The translations under genes and the position numbers were made by a program. From contig JAUPMA010000060.1 in the NCBI GenBank assembly GCA_030836935.1, positions 1 through 5,191 of the forward strand: a stretch of 5,191 nucleotides of DNA, in the 5' to 3' direction. Origin of the DNA: Pseudomonadota bacterium (GTDB lineage: Bacteria; Pseudomonadota; Gammaproteobacteria; SZUA-229). The notes beneath the pieces were generated by a model. The model did not search any database and had not been told where the DNA came from. It was given only the letters and a program-made list of their open reading frames with translations. Each line of letters begins with the position of its first letter. Position 1 is the first letter of the stretch. Positions 1 to 5,191 of the stretch are shown here, in pieces.

Positions 1-3000
1 AAACCAGTTTCACGGAAATGCGCGCCGACGGATTGGCATTTTTCAAATCGTGAATCAGCTGCGCCAGATCTTCGATGGAATAAATGTCGTGATGCGGCGG
101 CGGTGAAATCAAACCCACGCCGGGTGTGGAGTGACGCAAGCGCGCAATGGTTTCATCCACTTTGGCGCCGGGCAATTCGCCGCCTTCGCCGGGTTTCGCG
201 CCTTGCGAAACCTTGATCTGGATTTCATCGGCGTTGGTCAAATAATCAATCGTCACACCAAAACGGCCGGATGCAACCTGCTTGATGGCCGATCGCTTGG
301 AATCGCCGTTGGCTTCCGGTGTCCAGCGCGCGGCATCTTCGCCGCCTTCGCCGGTGTTGGATTTGCCGCCCATGCGATTCATGGCAATGGCCAGTGATTC
401 GTGCGCTTCGGGTGAAATCGAACCGAAACTCATGGCACCGGTGGCGAAACGTTTGACAATTTCTTTTACCGGTTCCACTTCATCAATGCTGATGGCTTTG
501 CCGGGTTTGAAATCGAGCAGGCCGCGCAGTGTGCAATGTTGCGTGTCTTCGTTGGCGATTTTTGCAAAACGGAAATAGGCATCGCGATCACCGCTTTTTG
601 CGGCGAGTTGCAGTGCCGACAAACTTTGCGGATTCCACATATGATGATCGCCGCTGGCGCGCCAGTGCATGTCGCCCTGATTGGGCAGTGCGCTGACATT
701 TTCCTGCACGCTATAACCCAGTGCGTGACGACGCAATGATTCTTCGGCGAGCACAGAAAGATTCACACCCTGAATGCGGCTGGCCGTGCCTTCGAAGCAG
801 CGGTTAATGACTTCATCGGCGAGGCCGACGGCTTCGAAAATCTGGCCGCCCTTGTAGGATTGCAGCGTGGAAATGCCCATTTTGGCCATGACCTTGAACA
901 TGCCCTTGCCGACACTTTTGCGATAGCCTTCGACAATTTTTTCATCGGTGCTGTAGTAGTTGGCGTCGAGCAAACCTTTGCGTTGTGCATCCCACAGTGC
1001 TTCAAACGCGAGATAGGGATTGATGGCATCAATGCCATAACCGGTGAGCAAGCAGTGATGATGCACTTCGCGCGCTTCGCCGGTTTCGAGTACCAGGCCA
1101 ATGCGCGTGCGCTGATGCTGTTTCACCAGATGCTGGTGCACGGCGCCGGTGGCGAGCAATGCGCTCACGGGAACACGTTCGTCACTGATGTTGCGATCCG
1201 ACAGAATAATCAGGCTGTGACCGGAAGCGATGGCGAGACTGGCTTCGTCGCAAATGCGGTTCAGCGCGCGTGCCAGCCCATCCGGGCCATCCAGGTTGCC
1301 GTAGGTAATATCAATGGTTTTGCTGGTCCAGCCGCGGAAGTTCATGTGCTTCAGCGCCGCCAGTTCTTCATTGGTGATGATCGGATGCGGCATCAGCAAA
1401 CGGTGTGCGTGTTTCTCGGTGGAATCGAGAATGTTCTGTTCCGGGCCGATGTAGCATTGCAGCGACATCACCACTTCTTCACGAATCGAATCAATTGCCG
1501 GATTGGTGACTTGCGCAAACAATTGTTTGAAATAGTCATAAATCATGCGCGGTTTGTCGGACATGCATGCCAGCGCGGCGTCGTTGCCCATGGAGCCAAC
1601 CGGATCGCGTCCTTCCTTCACCATCGGCAGCAGCATGAACTGCATGGTTTCGGTGGTGTAACCAAAGGCACGCATGCGCGGCAACAGGGTGACAGGATCA
1701 AAACCGTGCGATTCCTTGCCGGGTTCGAGCTGCGACAGAGCAATGCGCTGATTGGTCAGCCATTCGTGATAAGTCTGTTTGGAAGCGAACTCGTGTTTGA
1801 GTTCTTCATCCGGAATCATGCGGCCGCGGTCGAAATCAATCAAAAACATTTTGCCGGGCTGCAAGCGGCCCTTGGCCTTGACGTTGGCGGGATCGACCGG
1901 CAGCACGCCGACTTCGGAGGCCATGATGACGCGGTCATCGTGGGTCAGATAATACCGGCTGGGACGCAGGCCGTTGCGATCGAGCGTGGCGCCGATGTAG
2001 CGGCCATCGGTGAACACGATGGAGGCCGGGCCATCCCAGGGTTCCATCATGGTGGACTGGAATTCATAAAAGGCGCGTTTTTCTTCTGACATGACGGAGT
2101 CGTTCTGCCAGGCTTCGGGCACCATCATCATCACCGCTTCCTGCAGGCTGCGGCCGCCCATGAGCAAAAATTCCAGCACATTGTCGAAGCTGCCGGAGTC
2201 GGATACATCCGGTTCAATCACCGGCAGGATGCGCTTGATATCAAATTGTTCGGTTTTGGCCACGCCTTCGCGTGCGCTCATCCAGTTGGCATTGCCCAGA
2301 CGGGTGTTGATTTCGCCGTTGTGGCTCATGAAACGGCAGGGCTGGGCGCGATCCCACGACGGGAAGGTGTTGGTGGAAAAACGTGAATGCACCATGGCCA
2401 GATGCGCGGTGTAATCTTCGGCGGCCAGATCGGCGTAGAACGGCATCATCTGGTCGGGATTCAACATGCCCTTGTACACAATCACGCGGGTGGACAAGGA
2501 GCAGTAATAAAACAGGCTGGCCTGTTGCAGCGATTTGTCGCTGCGAATGCGATGCGTGCTTTCCTTGCGCAGCATGTAGAGCTTGCGCTCGAAATCATCA
2601 TCCTTCATGCCGGCCGCCGCGCCAATGAACAACTGTTCCATATGCGGCATGGACTGGCGCGCGGTGGGGCCGACATCGGCCTTGACCGGATCCACCGGCA
2701 TGTTGCGCCAGCCGATGAGTTTCAGGCCGTGGCTGGCGATCAATTCATTGACCAGTTTTTTGCACTTTGTGCGTTCCAGTTCGTTCATCGGCAAAAACAC
2801 ATTGCCGGCGGCGTACTGGCCTTTGGCGGGCAGTTCGACACCAAACGCTTCCCTGGCGACGCGAGCCAGAAATGCATGCGGCAGGCTGGTGAGAATACCG
2901 GCGCCGTCCCCGGTGTTGGCTTCGCAGCCGCAGCCACCGCGGTGCACCATGCGGCGCAGGATATGGTCGGCGTCGAGCACGATCTGGTGGCTGGGTTTGC

Positions 3001-3127
3001 CTTTGATATGAGCCACGAAACCGACGCCGCAGTTTTCGGTTTCCCAGGCCGGGTCATACAGGCCATTTTTACCGGGTAAACCGTACTGGTTGAAGACTGC
3101 GCTGGTATTGCTGGGTGTTTGGCTCAT
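1..3127 (-). CDS. gltB: Glutamate synthase large (alpha) subunit, 3' end cut off by window edge
   Basis: GltB makes glutamate in the cytoplasm: it hydrolyses glutamine, channels the ammonia to 2-oxoglutarate and reduces the product through FMN and Fe-S centres, normally with GltD (not in window). The frame is open for 1042 codons from ATG 3127; the family is about 1500 residues. Residues 1-32 look like the propeptide removed in this family, exposing Cys33 (CGVGFVAH), the class II amidotransferase nucleophile. Glutaminase motifs follow: NTGDGAGIL at 71-79, HSRFSTNTFPSW at 247-258 with Arg249, and HNGEINT at 269-275 with Asn270/Gly271. A central domain occupies roughly 480-800. The FMN synthase domain starts near 850 (AMSFGSIS 898-905, GEGGE 926-930, KPGEGGE 978-984, SPPPHHDIYSIEDL from 1006). 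The 3Fe-4S cysteines and the C-terminal beta-helix would lie beyond the left edge. The start is supported by the RBS at 3133-3137 and the propeptide length. Identification is secure. Confidence 0.97.
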   Translation of the reverse strand, partial: MSQTPSNTSAVFNQYGLPGKNGLYDPAWETENCGVGFVAHIKGKPSHQIVLDADHILRRMVHRGGCGCEANTGDGAGILTSLPHAFLARVAREAFGVELPAKGQYAAGNVFLPMNELERTKCKKLVNELIASHGLKLIGWRNMPVDPVKADVGPTARQSMPHMEQLFIGAAAGMKDDDFERKLYMLRKESTHRIRSDKSLQQASLFYYCSLSTRVIVYKGMLNPDQMMPFYADLAAEDYTAHLAMVHSRFSTNTFPSWDRAQPCRFMSHNGEINTRLGNANWMSAREGVAKTEQFDIKRILPVIEPDVSDSGSFDNVLEFLLMGGRSLQEAVMMMVPEAWQNDSVMSEEKRAFYEFQSTMMEPWDGPASIVFTDGRYIGATLDRNGLRPSRYYLTHDDRVIMASEVGVLPVDPANVKAKGRLQPGKMFLIDFDRGRMIPDEELKHEFASKQTYHEWLTNQRIALSQLEPGKESHGFDPVTLLPRMRAFGYTTETMQFMLLPMVKEGRDPVGSMGNDAALACMSDKPRMIYDYFKQLFAQVTNPAIDSIREEVVMSLQCYIGPEQNILDSTEKHAHRLLMPHPIITNEELAALKHMNFRGWTSKTIDITYGNLDGPDGLARALNRICDEASLAIASGHSLIILSDRNISDERVPVSALLATGAVHQHLVKQHQRTRIGLVLETGEAREVHHHCLLTGYGIDAINPYLAFEALWDAQRKGLLDANYYSTDEKIVEGYRKSVGKGMFKVMAKMGISTLQSYKGGQIFEAVGLADEVINRCFEGTASRIQGVNLSVLAEESLRRHALGYSVQENVSALPNQGDMHWRASGDHHMWNPQSLSALQLAAKSGDRDAYFRFAKIANEDTQHCTLRGLLDFKPGKAISIDEVEPVKEIVKRFATGAMSFGSISPEAHESLAIAMNRMGGKSNTGEGGEDAARWTPEANGDSKRSAIKQVASGRFGVTIDYLTNADEIQIKVSQGAKPGEGGELPGAKVDETIARLRHSTPGVGLISPPPHHDIYSIEDLAQLIHDLKNANPSARISVKLV

Positions 3128-3132
3128 GTTTA

Positions 3133-3137
3133 CCTCT
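3133..3137 (-). promoter_or_regulatory. Ribosome binding site of gltB
   Basis: On the minus strand AGAGG ends 5 bases before the ATG at 3127 (AGAGGTAAACATG). It is a moderate Shine-Dalgarno match and supports this start over any upstream in-frame codon. A CTCCTCC stretch 9 bases further upstream (3146-3152) could pair with it. Confidence 0.7.
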
Positions 3138-3212
3138 GAACAACCGGAGGAGTTTGCCGGGTGTTTGTGTCGATCACTGTTACGCGGTGGCCGGATTGAG
3201 AATGGGGCGGGG

Positions 3213-3220
3213 ATTTTATA
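3213..3220 (-). promoter_or_regulatory. Candidate -10 element of a gltB promoter
   Basis: The minus strand reads TATAAAAT, close to the sigma-70 -10 consensus TATAAT, in an otherwise GC-rich region and about 90 bases before the gltB start. The position 16-18 bases upstream falls in the terminator T-tract, and I see no good match to TTGACA there. This is therefore an inference from one hexamer. If it is real, transcription would start near 3205-3208 and give a leader of about 80 bases. I saw no convincing sigma-54 (GG-N10-GC) site for nitrogen control. Confidence 0.35.
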
Positions 3221-3233
3221 GGAAGCGGCAGTT

Positions 3234-3278
3234 AAAAAAAAGCAGGCCGCGGCCGGTGCGAACGCTTGCAACGGCTGC
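3234..3278 (-). terminator. Probable intrinsic terminator after the ATPase-SPOR gene
   Basis: On the minus strand, GCAGCCG (3278-3272) can pair with CGGCCTGC (3249-3242) with one bulged base. Eight T residues (3241-3234) follow directly. The enclosed 22 base loop is long but GC-rich. A shorter alternative hairpin is possible in the palindrome GGCCGCGGCC (3246-3255) just before the T-tract. It lies about 35 bases past the TAG stop at 3314, as expected for the end of the dgt/SPOR transcript. The T8 run is the strongest part of the evidence; the exact stem is uncertain. Confidence 0.5.
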
Positions 3279-3313
3279 GGTATGGCGCCGGTAAAGGCAA
3301 TTTGTGAATAACG

Positions 3314-4846
3314 CTAGCGAATATCTTTGTGTATGGATGCGATGCTTTTTACCCAGGGTTTGCCTTGCTGCAAATCCGGTGGCAGTCGTGTCAGTCCCTT
3401 GCGGGCAATATCGGCGCTGGTGTAGATGCGATGTACCAGCACATACCAGGGTTGGTCATGGCGACGGGTTTCATACCAGGCGCTTTCGCTTCCAAGCTTG
3501 TGTTCGCGTGCGAATTTGAGCAGGGTCCCAGCCTCGTTTGAGGCCAGCAGCTGCAATGTCCAGTGCGCGGGATTTTGCTGTCGCAGCCATGCACTGTCGT
3601 TGACGCCCAGTGCGGCGAGTCCAGCCAGCGCCTGTGCTGTTTCAGCAACTGGTGTGGGCGCGGCATCCTGTGCTATTCCCGTGGCGGCCGTATTGGCGTC
3701 AATGGTTGTGGCTGTTGCGGGCGGCGCAATGCCTGATGTGGCTGCATCGGTTGATGTTGATTCAGCAGGATGTTCTGCGATGGAAGTTGTTTCCATGGAG
3801 ACATCCGGTGCCGGCGGTTCTGCTTCCTGTTCGCCGGTAGCCGGCGGCAGATTTTGTTCGGTGGTATTTGTATCAGCAGGTTGATTGGCTGCTGCCGGCG
3901 GCAATTCTGCGACCGGTGCAGGTTCCACGGTGGCAGTTACGGGTTCGTTTGCAATGGTTTGCGGTGCCGGTGCAGGCATGCGGTTCATGGCGAAATACAT
4001 ACCGCCGGCAATCATCAGCGACATGCTGGTAATGAACAGTATCTTTTTCAGGGCATGGTTACCGGTCTGACTGAGCGTGCGTACATGCTTTTCAAGCATC
4101 AACGCCGCCATGGCCATGACTTGTCCGGGTTTGCCGCGACTTTTTTTGTGGATTTGCTGAATGGTTTCCGGCGGCAGTAAAGCGCCACCGCGATAGCCGG
4201 CTGTCGTCAGGCGGTGATCAATAAATGCCTGAACCTGTTTCGGGTTCAGCTCCGGCATTTGCTGTACATACAGCTGGTTGTGCTGCAATTCGCTGATGTC
4301 TTCCAGCGTTTTTGCCATGCCCGGATTGGCAAACAGCAAAATTTTGAGACTGGTGTCCTTGTCGCGTTTGAGCTGGCTGCGATAGCGAATCAGTTCCTGC
4401 AGGGTAGTGTCGCTCAGGATATGGGCATCATCAATAACGGCGATCGGAAACTGGTCAAACACGTGCAGGTTTTTCAGATCCTGATCAAGATAATTGGCCG
4501 ATCCCTGATTTTTTAAATGCACAGTCATTTTTTGTTGTAACTGCACCAGTGTGTCGGTGGGTTCGGGAAGAATTGGCAGCAGAAACAGGTTGGGAAGGTT
4601 GTCCTGGAGGAGCTGGCGAAGCAGCGTGGTTTTGCCGCTGCCCTGTTCGCCTTCAACAATCAGTACCAGATCGCTGAATTGCATATGATGTTTCAGCGTG
4701 GCAATCATCTGGTCGCGTGTTGCATCGCTGTATACCGCGTCGCCTGTCAGAATGCTGGCCATAAACGGTTGCTGGGACATGCCAAGAAAGGCCAGTGTTG
4801 GCGCATTGAGCTCCAGTGAAGGTGTTGTGGCTTGCTGTTTTGCCAT
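3314..4846 (-). CDS. Membrane-anchored AAA-type ATPase with periplasmic SPOR domain (DamX-like)
   Basis: This is a complete 510-residue protein with several visible modules. Residues about 25-255 form an AAA ATPase resembling the ExeA/GspA group: Walker A GEQGSGKT 66-73 (Lys72), Walker B IAVIDDAH 135-142 (Asp139/Asp140), and a likely sensor-1 Asn174 in LLFANPG. A single membrane helix at about 269-287 follows Lys267/Lys268, giving a cytoplasmic N terminus and periplasmic C terminus. Residues 290-421 are a Pro/Ala/Thr/Glu-rich linker without any Lys or Arg. Residues about 427-505 match a SPOR domain (WTLQLLAS near the start, PWYVLVHRIY in the middle, KPWVKSIASI at the end). SPOR domains bind glycan strands lacking stem peptides at division septa, so a role in division or envelope organisation is inferred. 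The protein has no cysteine. ATG 4846 is supported by GAGG six bases upstream. Its gene starts 8 bp after dgt and is probably cotranscribed with it. The ATPase substrate or partner is unknown. Confidence 0.9.
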   Translation of the reverse strand: MAKQQATTPSLELNAPTLAFLGMSQQPFMASILTGDAVYSDATRDQMIATLKHHMQFSDLVLIVEGEQGSGKTTLLRQLLQDNLPNLFLLPILPEPTDTLVQLQQKMTVHLKNQGSANYLDQDLKNLHVFDQFPIAVIDDAHILSDTTLQELIRYRSQLKRDKDTSLKILLFANPGMAKTLEDISELQHNQLYVQQMPELNPKQVQAFIDHRLTTAGYRGGALLPPETIQQIHKKSRGKPGQVMAMAALMLEKHVRTLSQTGNHALKKILFITSMSLMIAGGMYFAMNRMPAPAPQTIANEPVTATVEPAPVAELPPAAANQPADTNTTEQNLPPATGEQEAEPPAPDVSMETTSIAEHPAESTSTDAATSGIAPPATATTIDANTAATGIAQDAAPTPVAETAQALAGLAALGVNDSAWLRQQNPAHWTLQLLASNEAGTLLKFAREHKLGSESAWYETRRHDQPWYVLVHRIYTSADIARKGLTRLPPDLQQGKPWVKSIASIHKDIR

Positions 4847-4852
4847 GATCAG

Positions 4853-4856
4853 CCTC
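4853..4856 (-). promoter_or_regulatory. Ribosome binding site of ATPase-SPOR gene, overlapping dgt stop
   Basis: The minus strand reads TGAGGCTGATCATG. The GAGG core shares bases with the TGA stop of dgt (4857-4855) and sits six bases before the ATG at 4846. A ribosome finishing dgt would stop on this site, so translational coupling is likely. Confidence 0.7.
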
Positions 4857-5191
4857 AGGGAATGAGATTGGCAAAAGATAATTGCCGCGGATTGAAAATG
4901 CGTTCGTACTCGACAATCGCAAAACGGTCGGTCATGCCGGCAATGTAATCGGCAATGCCGCGCGCCGTGCCGCTGTCGCCCAGTTGCTGTTTCAGACTAT
5001 CGCAATGCTGGTGGAATTCCGGCGGCAAAATGTTCTGGTCATTCATAAAGGCATCAAACAGGGCGGTTAATACCTGTTCGGCTTTTTTGGTCATGCGTTG
5101 TACGCGGTAATGTTTGTAGAGTTGCACGCGCAGGAATTTTTTCAGTTCCAGATTCTGTTCGCGCAGTTCATTACTAAAGCAGATGGTGTAA
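4855..5191 (-). CDS. dgt: dGTPase-like deoxynucleotide triphosphohydrolase, C-terminal part only
   Basis: Only the last 111 residues and the TGA stop are in the window; the frame is open to the right edge, so the start lies outside. A GTG at 5127 is an internal Val codon, not a start, because the family resemblance continues upstream of it (ELKKFL just before LYKHYRV). The recognisable parts are LYKHYRVQRMT and, near the end, ADYIAGMTDRFAIVEYERIF (positions 80-99 of the fragment), which match the C-terminal region of Dgt-like HD-superfamily enzymes. Such proteins are usually about 370-450 residues and hydrolyse dGTP or other dNTPs to deoxynucleoside plus triphosphate in the cytoplasm, with a role in dNTP pool control. 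The HD metal-binding motifs lie outside the window, so activity cannot be judged. Annotation as a dGTPase-like protein, rather than proven dGTPase, is safest. Confidence 0.88.
   Translation of the reverse strand, partial: YTICFSNELREQNLELKKFLRVQLYKHYRVQRMTKKAEQVLTALFDAFMNDQNILPPEFHQHCDSLKQQLGDSGTARGIADYIAGMTDRFAIVEYERIFNPRQLSFANLIP

Larger units (their letters stand above)
3128..3313. other. Intergenic region between ATPase-SPOR gene and gltB
   Basis: These 186 bp hold no open frame with family resemblance. From right to left they hold the end of the upstream transcript, the probable terminator (3234-3278), the candidate -10 element (3213-3220), a leader of about 80 bases and the gltB RBS. 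I recognised no riboswitch, small RNA or operator. Confidence 0.6.

Noticed and set aside
860..2089. 409-codon open frame on the plus strand
   Set aside because: It lies in exact codon register opposite gltB, and its translation has no family character. It exists because the gltB sense strand rarely uses TTA, CTA or TCA codons.
2387..3079. 230-codon plus-strand open frame
   Set aside because: Same register opposite gltB as the longer antisense frame; the minus strand here encodes the clear glutaminase domain.
3260..3300. Sigma-54 promoter around TTGCA (minus strand) upstream of gltB
   Set aside because: The required GG ten bases upstream of the GC is absent.
3312..3319. Palindrome CGCTAGCG across the SPOR stop codon
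   Set aside because: Only 8 bp without loop or T-tract; likely chance.
3426..3884. Plus-strand open frame of Ala/Ser/Val-rich composition
   Set aside because: Mirror of the low-complexity Pro/Ala/Thr linker and SPOR domain of the minus-strand gene.
4855..5127. A 90-codon gene starting at GTG 5127
   Set aside because: The frame stays open to the window edge and the family resemblance continues upstream, so this is the end of dgt, not a small gene.
1..5191. Mobile elements, CRISPR arrays, tRNA or rRNA genes
   Set aside because: No terminal repeats, regular direct repeats, transposase frames or RNA gene motifs were seen; nearly the whole window is coding.

Overview
This 5.2 kb window reads as an ordinary chromosomal segment of a proteobacterium. 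All three recognisable genes lie on the minus strand, so transcription runs from high to low coordinates: the 3' end of a dGTPase-like (dgt) gene, then a complete gene for a membrane-anchored AAA-type ATPase with a C-terminal SPOR domain, then the first two thirds of gltB (glutamate synthase, large subunit). From memory, an ATPase/SPOR gene beside gltB (usually also near aroK-aroB) is typical of Gammaproteobacteria, and a dgt-like gene beside gltB is typical of Betaproteobacteria. Finding both suggests a beta- or gammaproteobacterium. I cannot name a genus.

Layout from right to left: dgt (4855 to the right edge, 5' end missing); 8 bp gap; ATPase-SPOR gene (3314-4846), whose Shine-Dalgarno sequence overlaps the dgt stop codon; a 186 bp intergenic region (3128-3313) holding a probable intrinsic terminator for the upstream pair, a candidate -10 element and the gltB ribosome binding site; and gltB (3127 to the left edge, 3' end missing). 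I translated the gltB frame by hand across the window and found no stop codon or frameshift, so 1042 of about 1500 residues are present. No plus-strand gene, RNA gene, mobile element or CRISPR array is supported.

The products act in separate processes: dNTP turnover in the cytoplasm, a probable envelope/septal function linking a cytoplasmic ATPase to peptidoglycan, and ammonia assimilation. The tight dgt/SPOR spacing suggests cotranscription. The probable terminator suggests gltB is at least partly a separate unit. I see no clearly novel system. The items most worth a second look are the ATPase-TM-SPOR protein with its charge-skewed linker, the non-E. coli-like sequence character of GltB, and the compact gltB leader with an anti-Shine-Dalgarno-like CTCCTCC just upstream of its RBS.
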